64,000 nt of DNA from Paraglaciecola hydrolytica (GCF_001565895.1 NZ_LSNE01000003.1:645184-709183); one strand, 5' to 3'; positions 33,629-44,171 are shown, numbered from the stretch's first letter. The notes: generated by a model not told the origin, from the letters alone. Translations and numbers: made by a program.

Positions 33629-33636
33629 AAAAATAC

Positions 33637-35019
33637 GTGAGCGAAATAGCTGCTTTACTCCAACAAGAAACCATAGTTGCACAAGCCACTGCCCCCGGTA
33701 GGGGTGGAGTCGGTATCATTCGTGTGTCTGGCCAACTTGCTTCTAAAGTAGCAGAGCATGTATTGGGAAAAATACCAGCTGTACGCAAAGCTGAATATTT
33801 GGACTTTAAAGATAGCCAGCAACAGCTAATCGACCAAGGTATCGCTATTTTTTTTCAGGCTCCTAACTCGTTTACTGGTGAAGATGTACTAGAACTACAA
33901 GGCCATGGCGGCCAAGTTGTACTAGACATGTTATTACAAACTGTACTCAGTATTGGCAGTATACGCATTGCCAGACCAGGCGAATTCAGTGAAAGAGCAT
34001 TCCTCAATGACAAGCTTGATTTAGCGCAAGCAGAGGCCATAGCAGATCTTATAGATGCTAGTTCACAACAAGCCGCTAAAGGCGCCTTACGCTCTTTACA
34101 AGGCCAGTTCTCAGAGCAAATACATTTACTCGTAGAACAAGTTATTCACTTACGCATGTATGTTGAAGCCGCTATTGATTTTCCTGAAGAAGAAATTGAT
34201 TTTCTCAGTGATGGCAAAATTCAAGATGATCTCAATGCCATCATTAGTTCGTTTGAAGTCCTACGTCAGCAAACTAAACAAGGCACACTGCTACGCGAAG
34301 GCATGCGGGTTGTTATAGCAGGTAAACCTAATGCCGGTAAATCCAGCCTGCTTAATGCCTTAGCAGGCAAAGAAGCAGCCATAGTCACCGATATTGCAGG
34401 CACCACTCGCGATGTGCTTAAAGAGCATATTCATATTGATGGCATGCCCTTGCACATTATCGATACCGCAGGTTTACGCGATAGCCCAGATAAAGTCGAA
34501 AAAATAGGTATAGAAAGGGCGTGGCAAGAAATCAAACAAGCGGACCGTGTCTTGTTTATGCTTGATAGTGCCGAAACTGCTGAAACCCATCCACAACGAA
34601 TTTGGCCAGAATTTTTTGCACAATTGCCCGCAAATATGGGTTTAACTGTTATTCGTAATAAAGTTGATTTAACTAACGAAACCGTCGGCATAAACAACTC
34701 TGGTGATTATCCGGTTATTTCACTCTCAGCAAGCGAAAACCAAGGCATTACGCTGTTAACCGAACATTTAAAAACCTGTATGGGTTTTAATGCCAATAAT
34801 GAAGGGCAATTTATCGCACGGCGCCGCCATTTAGATGCTATAGATCGCGCTGCCGAACATTTGTTTTTAGGTAAACAACAACTAGAAGAAAATTTAGCTG
34901 GCGAATTACTGGCTGAAGAATTACGAATCACTCAGGATCACCTCAATCAAATTACTGGTGAATTCAGCTCTGACGACTTATTAGGTAAAATATTTTCATC
35001 TTTTTGTATTGGTAAATAA
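33637..35019 (+). CDS. mnmE: tRNA modification GTPase MnmE
   Basis: MnmE, with MnmG, makes the 5-carboxymethylaminomethyl modification at uridine 34 of several tRNAs. The 460-residue protein begins at GTG (33637) and shows the N-terminal THF-binding domain ([14 protein letters not shown]), the G domain ([22 protein letters not shown]) and the C-terminal FCIGK motif with its reactive cysteine. Its partner mnmG lies 3.4 kb downstream, on the other side of oriC. Confidence 0.97.
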   Translation: MSEIAALLQQETIVAQATAPGRGGVGIIRVSGQLASKVAEHVLGKIPAVRKAEYLDFKDSQQQLIDQGIAIFFQAPNSFTGEDVLELQGHGGQVVLDMLLQTVLSIGSIRIARPGEFSERAFLNDKLDLAQAEAIADLIDASSQQAAKGALRSLQGQFSEQIHLLVEQVIHLRMYVEAAIDFPEEEIDFLSDGKIQDDLNAIISSFEVLRQQTKQGTLLREGMRVVIAGKPNAGKSSLLNALAGKEAAIVTDIAGTTRDVLKEHIHIDGMPLHIIDTAGLRDSPDKVEKIGIERAWQEIKQADRVLFMLDSAETAETHPQRIWPEFFAQLPANMGLTVIRNKVDLTNETVGINNSGDYPVISLSASENQGITLLTEHLKTCMGFNANNEGQFIARRRHLDAIDRAAEHLFLGKQQLEENLAGELLAEELRITQDHLNQITGEFSSDDLLGKIFSSFCIGK

Positions 35020-35131
35020 ATACAATTTAATAATCAAATCATCTGAGTAAACAAAACCCCTACCACTAACGTAGTGAACTTACCCTAAGCAAGGTACAAT
35101 CCAGCCACAATAGTTTATTTAGATAATATTA

Positions 35132-35581
35132 ATGGCTAAGTTTGAGATCATTGTAGGCAGTGTATTAGGTGCAAGTGAATATGTAGCAGATGCATTGGCT
35201 GAGACTTTAACTAAACATGGCCACAGTGCCAATATTCATCTGTCCCCTGACTTTGCAGAGATTAATAACAATGCTATTTGGTTGATCTGTACCTCAACCC
35301 ATGGTGCAGGCGACTTACCCGACAACATTCAAACTTTTGCTCAGCAACTTTCACAACATGACTTGAGTAAGCTTAAATTTTTAGTCGTTGGTTTAGGTGA
35401 CAGTAGTTATGATACGTTTTGTTACGCAGCTCAGCACATGGAAAACATTCTAACTAATGCTAAAGCCACATTACTTTATCCTGCGATACATATTGATGTA
35501 TTAAATCATCCTATTCCGGAAGATGTAGCAGTTGAGTGGCTTAATAACCTGCTGCAATCTATTCAATTAAGCGACGAGTAG
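35132..35581 (+). CDS. mioC: flavodoxin-like protein MioC
   Basis: MioC is an FMN-binding flavodoxin-domain protein, required for biotin synthase activity in vitro in E. coli. The 149-residue sequence has the flavin phosphate-binding IVGSVLGASEYVAD loop near the start, followed by STHGAGDLPDN and GLGDSSYDTFC segments. In E. coli mioC borders oriC directly; here three further genes lie between it and the origin. Confidence 0.92.
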   Translation: MAKFEIIVGSVLGASEYVADALAETLTKHGHSANIHLSPDFAEINNNAIWLICTSTHGAGDLPDNIQTFAQQLSQHDLSKLKFLVVGLGDSSYDTFCYAAQHMENILTNAKATLLYPAIHIDVLNHPIPEDVAVEWLNNLLQSIQLSDE

Positions 35582-35594
35582 AATTAGGTATTTA

Positions 35595-36248
35595 ATGAAT
35601 ATCAACGAAGCAGAACAACAAGCCTTATTACAGGCCTTGTCTAACGATGCTAGAACACTCTATTTACTTGGTATAAAACCTAGTGTTGATAAAACAACCG
35701 CAATATCTGAACCTTTAAACTATAAAAATTTACTTAAACTGCTAAATGGCAAAGAGCATAAATTTACCTTAGGCCGCCAAATAAACAGTCTGATAAAAGA
35801 ATTACTGCATGTTGGTTTAGTCAGTTTTGAACAAGATGTAGAACTCAATCATAGTTTTAATGGTAAAACTCTAGTCCTACCATTAACCTTAACCAAAGCA
35901 GATGACTATTCAAGACTACACCTTGAATGGCAGAGTATGCAGCTTAATTGGCAACCCGATAAACGCTTGATCCAAGACTTAGCTAAACTTATGGGCATCA
36001 TCGATTATCAACACACAGATTTAGAACTAGGCGACTTCATTGCCTACTGGCTGGGCCGACCAGAAAGTCATTTTACTCAGTTCCAATGGACACAAAAGTT
36101 TGTGTTTAATTTAAAACATAAACGCCTAGCACATGGTACGTCTACCGTGCATAAAGTCGGGCAACAGCTTGTGCAGGCAAAAGCAGGTATAGTTGCCGAT
36201 GAAAATGCAAAAAAACTAGTAGAAAAATACAGTAAAAAAAACGTGTAA
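35595..36248 (+). CDS. dnaT: DnaT-like primosomal protein
   Basis: The C-terminal part of this 217-residue protein (about 133-178: NWQPDKRLIQDLAKLMG...ELGDFIAYW...QWTQKF) matches the DnaT single-stranded-DNA-binding domain of E. coli, where the same spacing of WQPD, ELxxFIAYW and QWQQK is found. The N-terminal 100 residues are different and may be a partner-binding or winged-helix region. DnaT helps DnaC load the DnaB helicase during primosome assembly. The gene is 13 bp after mioC and 44 bp before a dnaC-like gene. The call rests on motif alignment by eye. Confidence 0.72.
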   Translation: MNINEAEQQALLQALSNDARTLYLLGIKPSVDKTTAISEPLNYKNLLKLLNGKEHKFTLGRQINSLIKELLHVGLVSFEQDVELNHSFNGKTLVLPLTLTKADDYSRLHLEWQSMQLNWQPDKRLIQDLAKLMGIIDYQHTDLELGDFIAYWLGRPESHFTQFQWTQKFVFNLKHKRLAHGTSTVHKVGQQLVQAKAGIVADENAKKLVEKYSKKNV

Positions 36249-36292
36249 GAATAAGCAATACTTAAAGCATTCAATAAGAGAGTTATCAAACT

Positions 36293-37111
36293 GTGGACAA
36301 TATTAAAAATAAAATTCAACAACTTGGTAGAGCCCTAGGACGTCAGTATGTTCCTGATAACTATACTGATTACAAATCATTGCGTAGCGAGTATGAAGCC
36401 TTAGCCAACCGCGATGTAAAACTAATGCAGCAAGAAAGCAAAAAACATCGCATCCAAGCCATTCAAGGGCGCTCCGATCTTAACGCTAAGTGGACCTTTG
36501 CTAATTTAATCGAAGACAACGAAGATGTAATTGAAGCTGTTAGCATCGCTCGATCGTTTATTGCAGCCCATGAAGATATCAATTGGCGCAGAAGTGGCTC
36601 ACATATGATGATTTTTTATGGTGACTATGGCCGTGGAAAATCCCATACCGCAGGTGCGATTGCCCACGAATTGATAGAACAATATGAAATTTCAGTACTC
36701 TATCGCCAATTATCTAGCATCTTAGAAATGCGCTTTTTCTCTTATGATTACAATGCACAAGATAATGTGGCGCAAAAATTTCGTGAAATAAATCAGGAAC
36801 TACTCGATGTTGATTTACTCATCCTCGATGAGGTATGTGTCAACGAATCCACTCTGAAAAAAAATGCACAAAGTTGGTTAGGTAACTTATTGCGTCAACG
36901 TTTAGCTAACCATAAAAATTGTATACTGATCACCAACCATAACTTAGCTGAGTTAGAACAAGCCTTAGGTAGTTACTGCTTTGAATCCATCAAAGAATAT
37001 GACACTTACAAGGTTAAATTTTCTGGACCCAGTCGTCGCAAAGAAATCATCCCCAGTCAACCTGAAACCAAACCTGTTACGAGTGGATACCGCCCCAACC
37101 AGGTCAGATAA
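36293..37111 (+). CDS. dnaC: DnaC-like replicative helicase loader ATPase
   Basis: This 272-residue AAA+ protein belongs to the DnaC/DnaI/IstB group. Walker A is GDYGRGKS (110-117), Walker B is LLILDE (175-180), and a sensor-like ILITNHN is at about 211-217. The N-terminal 65 residues are helical and would bind DnaB, by analogy with DnaC. In E. coli DnaC the box VII region reads RVMDRM with arginines; here the aligned stretch reads YCFESI, so the arginine finger seems to be missing. Starts at GTG. It probably acts with the upstream dnaT-like gene. Confidence 0.8.
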   Translation: MDNIKNKIQQLGRALGRQYVPDNYTDYKSLRSEYEALANRDVKLMQQESKKHRIQAIQGRSDLNAKWTFANLIEDNEDVIEAVSIARSFIAAHEDINWRRSGSHMMIFYGDYGRGKSHTAGAIAHELIEQYEISVLYRQLSSILEMRFFSYDYNAQDNVAQKFREINQELLDVDLLILDEVCVNESTLKKNAQSWLGNLLRQRLANHKNCILITNHNLAELEQALGSYCFESIKEYDTYKVKFSGPSRRKEIIPSQPETKPVTSGYRPNQVR

Positions 37112-37186
37112 AAAATTTATATACTGCTTTAAACTTTTTATTTACGCCCTGCGACTTATAGCAATAAACACAACAGGGCTCTATAT

Positions 37187-37975
37187 ATGAAAAATTTAAG
37201 CAAAGTTATATTCTGCGTTAATGTCGTTTTACTTTACGCAGTACTGTTTTACTCCAGCAGCATAATGGCCTTAACTTACCAGGAAAGTTTTAAGGTTGAA
37301 ATTGGAGGAAGCTTAGATATCCAAACTGATGTTGGCTCCATAGCTATAAGCACCCACAAACAACCTAGTATTGAACTAACTATCAAAATCGAATCTGAGG
37401 ATGCGGATAAATTTACTTATCATACAGAGCTTTCTAAGGGCAATCTGTCGATAGTTGGTAAGTTGCCTTCTAATCGCCATTGGATTAAAAACCTACGAGT
37501 CCAATTCGAATTAACCGTTCCAGAAAACTACAACATTGAACTACAAACGTCCGGTGGATCACTGAGTATTGAAGATTTAACCGGTGAGGTAAATGCCAGA
37601 ACATCTGGTGGCTCTATTCGTGTTGGTAATATAGTTGGTAACGTTAAACTTAAAACTTCAGGTGGTTCAATTTCTACTGCCACTATATCTGGCGACCTCA
37701 ACGCCCATACTTCTGGTGGCAGCATTCAAACCACCATTAATAAACAACTAAAGGCTGATGCTAAATTCACGACTTCAGGTGGTTCAATCACTGCTAATTT
37801 AATCGATGATATAAAAATTGATATTGATGCCGCTACTAGCGGTGGCAGAGTTAAAACTGATTTTGAAATCGATGGAAAGGTTAAAAAACAATCTATCAGT
37901 GGAAAAATTAATGGCGGTGGTCCCAAACTCACCTTAAAAACCAGTGGCGGTAGCATTAAAATAAACTCAATTTAA
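37187..37975 (+). CDS. secreted DUF4097-type TSGG-repeat protein
   Basis: This 262-residue protein has an N-terminal signal or anchor (about 5-28). The rest is rich in beta-strands, with seven TSGG motifs at residues 121, 139, 157, 175, 196, 217 and 252, spaced 18 to 35 residues apart. This pattern fits the DUF4097/putative-adhesin beta-helix family; no biochemical function is established. It lies between the helicase-loader genes and oriC, on the same strand, probably by chance of location. It may be read from its own promoter. Confidence 0.7.
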   Translation: MKNLSKVIFCVNVVLLYAVLFYSSSIMALTYQESFKVEIGGSLDIQTDVGSIAISTHKQPSIELTIKIESEDADKFTYHTELSKGNLSIVGKLPSNRHWIKNLRVQFELTVPENYNIELQTSGGSLSIEDLTGEVNARTSGGSIRVGNIVGNVKLKTSGGSISTATISGDLNAHTSGGSIQTTINKQLKADAKFTTSGGSITANLIDDIKIDIDAATSGGRVKTDFEIDGKVKKQSISGKINGGGPKLTLKTSGGSIKINSI

Positions 37976-37995
37976 TAAACTACTGCCCAACAACT

Positions 37996-38335
37996 AAGGA
38001 TCTACTATCTTAGGTTGTTGTGGCAGTTTGATCACAACTTGCCCACAGTTAGATCACTGTTTACTTTTTAATGTGTATATTTATATGTATAAACTATTAA
38101 TAAGCAGTTTATATCCACTTAATACTAATTTCACAACTACAGTCTGTGGATAAAAGCACTAGTTACACCCAGTCTATACCCGTTTGATCAAGCTTTATTC
38201 ACAGCAAAAGATCGTTAATAACTTATTGTTTTATATAAATAAAAAGTACTTACACACAGATCACAGCGATCCTAATAGTAGTAATAATAAAGAAAGATCT
38301 CTAAGATCATATATATATTAGATCTAGATCAAGTA
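37996..38335. other. oriC: chromosomal replication origin oriC
   Basis: This stretch contains 11 GATC sites in about 335 bp (roughly one or two are expected), the target of Dam and SeqA. DnaA boxes: TGTGGATAA (38145-38153, exact, minus strand), TTATTCACA (38195-38203, exact, plus), TTACACACA (38250-38258, one mismatch) and TTGCCCACA (38039-38047, two mismatches). On the mnmG side an A/T-rich segment with AGATCT-type repeats (38296-38330) fits the DNA-unwinding element. Position beside mnmG, with mioC 2.4 kb away, and the polarity (boxes then unwinding region then mnmG) match E. coli oriC. Confidence 0.93.
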
Positions 38336-38359
38336 ACTAATCTGAATGATTTTTAAGCG

Positions 38360-38388
38360 TTTCCATAAAGCTAATTTCCATATAGAAT
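38360..38388 (+). promoter_or_regulatory. mnmG (gidA) promoter
   Basis: TTTCCA (38360-38365), 17-bp spacer, TAGAAT (38383-38388), then a GC-rich discriminator ACGCGCCC like that of stringently controlled promoters. In E. coli gidA transcription near oriC is ppGpp-sensitive and affects initiation; the same may hold here. Confidence 0.5.
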
Positions 38389-38433
38389 ACGCGCCCGTTT
38401 TGGGTGAGCAATTTGTCTTTTTTGAGGGTTAGT

Positions 38434-40347
38434 ATGTTTTATCAACAACAATTTGATGTCATCGTTGTCGGTGGAGGCCACGCAGGTACTGAGGCAGCTT
38501 TAGCTTCAGCACGCATGGGTGCTAATACTTTACTGTTAACTCATAACATTGAAACCTTAGGACAAATGTCATGTAATCCAGCAATTGGTGGTATTGGTAA
38601 AGGCCACTTGGTTAAAGAAATTGATGCTTTGGGTGGTGCAATGGCACTAGCAACAGATCAAGCAGGGATCCAATTTCGTACTTTAAATTCAAGTAAAGGT
38701 CCTGCTGTACGTGCTACTAGAGCTCAGGCAGACCGTGCGTTATACCGCAAAGCAATTCGTCATATGCTTGAACGTCAAACTAACCTAACTTTATTTCAAC
38801 AATCCTGTGATGATCTGATTGTTGAAAACGATCAAGTTGTTGGTGTCATAACCCAAATGGGGCTTAAATTTAAAGCAAAGTCCGTGGTTATTACCGTAGG
38901 TACCTTTTTAGGTGGCACAATTCATATAGGTTTGAATAATTACAAAGGCGGTCGTGCTGGCGATCCACCTTCGATCGCATTAGCCGATCGTTTACGTGCC
39001 TTACCCTTTCGTGTTGATCGTTTAAAAACTGGTACACCTGCTCGTTTGGATGCAAGAACTTTAGACTTTAGTGTGATGCAAGAGCAATTGGGTGATACCC
39101 CTATACCGGTATTTTCATTTTTAGGAAAAACCAGTGATCATCCACGCCAAGTACCTTGTTACATTACCCATACCAACGAACGTACTCACGAAATTATCCG
39201 TGGTGGGTTAGACCGTTCACCCATGTATACCGGGGTGATTGAAGGCATAGGTCCTCGTTATTGTCCCTCTATTGAAGATAAAATCCACCGCTTTTCGGAT
39301 AAAGACTCACACCAAATTTTTGTTGAGCCGGAAGGTCTAGACAGTATTGAAATTTATCCTAATGGGATTTCAACCAGTTTGCCTTTTGATGTGCAAATGG
39401 ATTTGGTTCGTTCAATCAAAGGCTTTGAAAACGCCCATATCATCCGTCCAGGTTATGCCATTGAGTACGACTTTTTTGATCCACGGGATCTGAAACAAAG
39501 TTTAGAAACTAAATTTATTGCTGGTTTGTTTTTTGCCGGACAAATTAACGGTACTACCGGATATGAAGAAGCCGGCGCTCAGGGCTTGATTGCAGGCGCT
39601 AATGCTGCGTTGATGAGTCAAGGTAAGGAATCCTTTACTTTACGTCGTGACGAAGCCTATATAGGCGTTCTAATAGATGATCTTGCGACTATGGGAACTA
39701 AAGAACCTTATCGCATGTTTACCAGCCGTGCAGAATATCGTTTGTTATTACGTGAAGACAACGCTGATATTCGTTTAACCAGCAAAGGTCGAGATATTGG
39801 TTTAGTGGACGATAATCGTTGGCAGATCTTTAACAAAAAATTGGAAGCAATAGAGCTAGAAAGTCAGAGATTGCGATCTACTTGGATCCACCCTCATCAT
39901 GCTGCTGTTGAAGAGCTGAATAAAGTACTTAAAAACCCAGTGACGAAGGAAAATACACTGGAAGATTTAATTAGAAGACCAGAAATGACTTATCAGCGTC
40001 TGATGCAAATTGAATCGCTTGGCCCACAAATTGCCAATGAACAAGCGGCTGAACAAGTTGAAATTCAAATAAAATACGCGGGTTATATTGAACGCCAAAA
40101 AGATGAAATAGCTAAAACTTTACGTAATGAAGATACCATGATCCCCTTTGATTTTGATTACAGTAAAATTTCAGGTTTAAGCAATGAAGTCGTCGTAAAA
40201 CTAAGTCATGCACGTCCGGAAACTATCGGTAAAGCAGGGCGTATATCTGGTGTTACACCGGCTGCAGTATCATTATTATTGGTATTTTTGAAAAAACACG
40301 GTTTGTTAGTGGGTTCAGCAAAAACTAATGCAAAAATTTCTGCCTGA
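38434..40347 (+). CDS. mnmG: tRNA uridine-34 modification enzyme MnmG (GidA)
   Basis: MnmG is the FAD- and NADH-dependent partner of MnmE in cmnm5U34 synthesis. The start ATG 38434 has a GAGGG ribosome site and gives [20 protein letters not shown], aligning with E. coli; a GTG at 38404 would add ten residues. The 637-residue protein shows the FAD dinucleotide motif [11 protein letters not shown] and the two catalytic-cysteine blocks ([18 protein letters not shown]). Full length. One-base overlap with rsmG (TGATG). Confidence 0.97.
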   Translation: MFYQQQFDVIVVGGGHAGTEAALASARMGANTLLLTHNIETLGQMSCNPAIGGIGKGHLVKEIDALGGAMALATDQAGIQFRTLNSSKGPAVRATRAQADRALYRKAIRHMLERQTNLTLFQQSCDDLIVENDQVVGVITQMGLKFKAKSVVITVGTFLGGTIHIGLNNYKGGRAGDPPSIALADRLRALPFRVDRLKTGTPARLDARTLDFSVMQEQLGDTPIPVFSFLGKTSDHPRQVPCYITHTNERTHEIIRGGLDRSPMYTGVIEGIGPRYCPSIEDKIHRFSDKDSHQIFVEPEGLDSIEIYPNGISTSLPFDVQMDLVRSIKGFENAHIIRPGYAIEYDFFDPRDLKQSLETKFIAGLFFAGQINGTTGYEEAGAQGLIAGANAALMSQGKESFTLRRDEAYIGVLIDDLATMGTKEPYRMFTSRAEYRLLLREDNADIRLTSKGRDIGLVDDNRWQIFNKKLEAIELESQRLRSTWIHPHHAAVEELNKVLKNPVTKENTLEDLIRRPEMTYQRLMQIESLGPQIANEQAAEQVEIQIKYAGYIERQKDEIAKTLRNEDTMIPFDFDYSKISGLSNEVVVKLSHARPETIGKAGRISGVTPAAVSLLLVFLKKHGLLVGSAKTNAKISA

Positions 40348-40985
40348 TGTCTGAGCTATTTACCCAATTAGAACAACAGCTTGAAACTTGCCTGCAAGGC
40401 AGTGATGTTGTTGCCAATAAAGATCAGCGCGAAAAATTAGTTAATTACGTATTGATGATGCACAAATGGAATAAGGCTTATAATCTCACTTCTGTGCGCT
40501 CTCCAGAACAAATGTTAATTAAACATATCGTTGATTCCATTGTCGTATCACCTTTACTTACTGAATCACAATATATTGATGTAGGTACGGGACCTGGGTT
40601 ACCAGGCATACCACTGGCAATTATGTGTCCGGATAAACATTTTATTTTGCTGGATAGTTTGGGTAAACGAGTTCGTTTTATGAAGCAAGTCGCTTACGAG
40701 CTCAAACTTAATAACATTCTGCCAGTACAAAGCCGTGTTGAAGATTTTATTCCCGCAGTAAAAATTGATGGAGTTATCAGCCGCGCATTTGCCTCTCTAA
40801 AAGATATGTTGCACTGGTGCCAACATCTGGTAGATTCGCAAGGGGTTTTTTTGGCCTTAAAAGGTCAGTTCCCTGCAGACGAGTTAGCTGAAATGGGTGA
40901 AAAATTTAGTTTAATTGAAAGTATTAAATTAAAGGTACCTGATTTGGTTGGCGAGCGTCATATCATTAAAATTCGTAAAAACTGA
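40347..40985 (+). CDS. rsmG: 16S rRNA m7G527 methyltransferase RsmG (GidB)
   Basis: RsmG methylates G527 of 16S rRNA; loss confers low-level streptomycin resistance. The 212-residue protein has the SAM-binding motif [15 protein letters not shown] near residue 74 and the NLTSVR block near 45. Its ATG overlaps the mnmG stop by one base, indicating coupling. parA follows after 74 bp. Confidence 0.96.
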   Translation: MSELFTQLEQQLETCLQGSDVVANKDQREKLVNYVLMMHKWNKAYNLTSVRSPEQMLIKHIVDSIVVSPLLTESQYIDVGTGPGLPGIPLAIMCPDKHFILLDSLGKRVRFMKQVAYELKLNNILPVQSRVEDFIPAVKIDGVISRAFASLKDMLHWCQHLVDSQGVFLALKGQFPADELAEMGEKFSLIESIKLKVPDLVGERHIIKIRKN

Positions 40986-41059
40986 AAAATCACCTTGGCT
41001 TGCTGAGTCAGATGGTATTTTGGTACAAATAACAACGCAGACACCAACGGAATATTATT

Positions 41060-41848
41060 TTGGGTAAAATCATCGCAATTGCTAATCAAAAGGGTGGAGT
41101 TGGTAAAACGACGACAGCCGTTAATGTTGCGGCTTCTATGGCAGCAACAAAACGTAAAGTATTGTTGATTGATTTAGATCCTCAAGGTAATGCGACTATG
41201 GGCAGTGGCGTTGATAAATATGCGGTAGAAAATACCTGTTACGAATTACTCATCGAAGAAAAACCTATCGATCAGGTAATGATTAAAGAAACAACAGGTA
41301 AATACCATTTAATTGCTGGCAATAGCGATATTACTGCGGCCGAAATTAAATTGATGGAAGTATTCGCCCGAGAAGTCAGATTACGTAATGCCTTAGCTCC
41401 AGTAAAAAATTATTACGATTATATATTCATCGATTGCCCGCCTTCTTTAAATCAACTCACCGTTAATGCCATGGCAGCAGCAGATTCGGTATTGGTGCCT
41501 ATGCAATGTGAATATTATGCCCTTGAGGGTTTAACCGCCCTAATGGACACCATTAAAAAATTGGCATCTGTAGTGAATCCAGAATTAAAAATCGAAGGTG
41601 TATTGCGAACCATGTATGATCCGCGCAATCGTTTAGCTAATGATGTATCTGAGCAACTTAAACGTCATTTTGGTGAACAGGTTTATCGTACCGTAATCCC
41701 ACGTAATGTGCGTTTGGCTGAAGCGCCTAGTTTTGGTACGCCCGCAATGTATTACGATAAATCCTCTACTGGAGCTAAAGCTTATTTAGCACTAGCAGGT
41801 GAAATTCTCCGTCGAGCTAAAGCTAACGTTGCCGAAAAAGCTAATTAA
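41060..41848 (+). CDS. parA: chromosome-partitioning ATPase ParA (Soj)
   Basis: ParA is a deviant-Walker ATPase that binds DNA non-specifically and moves ParB-parS complexes. The 262-residue protein starts at TTG and opens IIAIANQKGGVGKTTTAVNV, with the signature lysine in KGGVGKT, and has Walker A' IDCPPS. It lacks the N-terminal HTH of plasmid ParAs, so it is the small chromosomal type. It forms an operon with parB. Confidence 0.96.
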   Translation: MGKIIAIANQKGGVGKTTTAVNVAASMAATKRKVLLIDLDPQGNATMGSGVDKYAVENTCYELLIEEKPIDQVMIKETTGKYHLIAGNSDITAAEIKLMEVFAREVRLRNALAPVKNYYDYIFIDCPPSLNQLTVNAMAAADSVLVPMQCEYYALEGLTALMDTIKKLASVVNPELKIEGVLRTMYDPRNRLANDVSEQLKRHFGEQVYRTVIPRNVRLAEAPSFGTPAMYYDKSSTGAKAYLALAGEILRRAKANVAEKAN

Positions 41849-41889
41849 TTCAATGCATCATTTGAATTTAAAAAATTATAGAGGAACCT

Positions 41890-42759
41890 ATGTCGGTTAA
41901 AAAACGAGGCTTAGGCCGAGGTCTGGATGCACTTTTAGCGACAAGCCAATCTGCCAAATATCCTGAAAATGAACAGACTGAACAACAAGGCGAATTACGT
42001 AAAATACCCTTGGAATTTTTACAACCGGGCAAATATCAACCACGTAAAGATATGTCTCCTGATGCCTTAGAAGATTTAGCGGCATCCATTCGTTCACAAG
42101 GTATTATCCAACCTATCGTGGTGCGTCAGGTAGGCGAACAAAAATATGAAATCATTGCCGGTGAGCGTCGCTGGCGTGCATCGCAAATAGCGCGTTTAGA
42201 TGTTATCCCTTGTTTAATCAAAGATGTACCAGATGAAGCCGCAGTTGCTATCGCCTTAATTGAGAATATTCAACGTGAAGATCTCAATGCTATGGAAGAA
42301 GCTCAAGCCCTTGATCGTTTAATGGTGGAGTTTGAATTAACCCATCAAGAAGTCGCAACGGCTGTGGGTAAATCTCGTACCACAGTGACTAATTTACTGC
42401 GCCTAAATAATCTTAACGATGACGTTAAATTGTTATTAGAGCATGGAGATATCGAAATGGGTCACGCTCGTGCCCTATTATCCTTGCAGGGTGAGCAACA
42501 AAATGAAGCTGCTCAAATAGTCTCTGGCAAAGGTCTTACCGTCAGAGACACTGAAAATTTAGTACGTCGTTTACTCGAGCCAGCTAAGCCAAAAGAGCAA
42601 ACAAAACCCGACCCAGATGTGCAACGTCTAGAAACAGAATTGTCGGAAAATTTAGGTGCACCAGTCAATATTGCCCATAACGCGAAGGGTAAAGGCAAGT
42701 TAGTGATTAATTTTTCTAGTTTAGATCAGTTGGAAGGTATACTGGCGCACATTAAATAG
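41890..42759 (+). CDS. parB: chromosome-partitioning protein ParB (Spo0J)
   Basis: ParB is a CTP-dependent clamp that loads at parS and spreads along DNA. The 289-residue protein has the N-terminal ParA-interaction peptide (KKRGLGRGLDALL), the CTP-binding ParB/Srx domain with GERRWRAS (about 95-102), the HTH domain (TVGKSRTTVTNLLRL-like, about 160-175) and a short C-terminal dimerisation domain. Its target sites occur within recF, 14-16 kb away. Confidence 0.95.
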   Translation: MSVKKRGLGRGLDALLATSQSAKYPENEQTEQQGELRKIPLEFLQPGKYQPRKDMSPDALEDLAASIRSQGIIQPIVVRQVGEQKYEIIAGERRWRASQIARLDVIPCLIKDVPDEAAVAIALIENIQREDLNAMEEAQALDRLMVEFELTHQEVATAVGKSRTTVTNLLRLNNLNDDVKLLLEHGDIEMGHARALLSLQGEQQNEAAQIVSGKGLTVRDTENLVRRLLEPAKPKEQTKPDPDVQRLETELSENLGAPVNIAHNAKGKGKLVINFSSLDQLEGILAHIK

Positions 42760-42844
42760 GGATTACTTAAGTTTTCCTTAAGCTGTATAGAGTTGGAAGT
42801 TGTTTAGTATTTATTCAAACACTGTTACAAAATACCTATTAATG

Positions 42845-42873
42845 TTGTAAATTGCCGCCAGTAAAGTATACTT
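42845..42873 (+). promoter_or_regulatory. atp operon promoter
   Basis: TTGTAA (42845-42850), 17-bp spacer, TATACT (42868-42873) predict a start near 42880, about 35 bp before atpI. The -10 sits in the apical part of the hairpin called next, within the palindrome AAAGTATACTTT. Confidence 0.65.
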
Positions 42874-42885
42874 TTGGCGCTTTTT
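42856..42885 (+). terminator. parAB terminator overlapping the atp promoter
   Basis: An inverted repeat CGCCA..AAAGTATACTTT..TGGCG is followed by CTTTTTG. It fits a rho-independent terminator for parAB transcripts. Because the atp promoter's -10 lies inside it, the two elements share bases. Confidence 0.55.
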
Positions 42886-42914
42886 GTTTAGATTTAGTGG
42901 TTAAGAGGGATCAA

Positions 42915-43310
42915 ATGGCAGCTAATTTGGTCCAAGAAGGGCAACAACTTGCTAGAAAAGTACTTTTTTACCAAAGTATTCTAGCTGTAATAATCGCCCT
43001 CCTGTTTACCTTAATGATTGGGGAAAATAGCGGTATATCATCATCTTATGGTGGATTGATAGCCATAGTCCCACACTTCATTTTTGCCCACTATGCCTTT
43101 AGATTTGCCGGTGCTAGACAAAATAAGCTAGTAGTGCGGAGTTTTAACAAAGGCAGTAAAATTAAATTTTTGTTAACTATCGTAATGTTTGGGTTTGCGT
43201 ATCAATGGCCATCCCTGAATATCATGGCTTTGATGGTCACATACATTACGGTATTAATTGGGCAGTGGCCCATTATGATTTTAGTCAGTCGCGTCAAAAA
43301 ATCAGCTTAA
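42915..43310 (+). CDS. atpI: ATP synthase protein I
   Basis: AtpI is a small membrane protein that helps assemble the c-ring. The ATG at 42915 with the AGAGGGA ribosome site gives 131 residues and four hydrophobic segments (about 20-35, 45-62, 85-100, 105-122). It heads the operon, 60 bp before atpB. Sequence conservation in this family is low, so position is the main support. Confidence 0.88.
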   Translation: MAANLVQEGQQLARKVLFYQSILAVIIALLFTLMIGENSGISSSYGGLIAIVPHFIFAHYAFRFAGARQNKLVVRSFNKGSKIKFLLTIVMFGFAYQWPSLNIMALMVTYITVLIGQWPIMILVSRVKKSA

Positions 43311-43355
43311 TATCTGATTCCACAACGAGTCTGCTTTACCCGTTTTTAACTTTAA

Positions 43356-44171
<816 letters not shown>

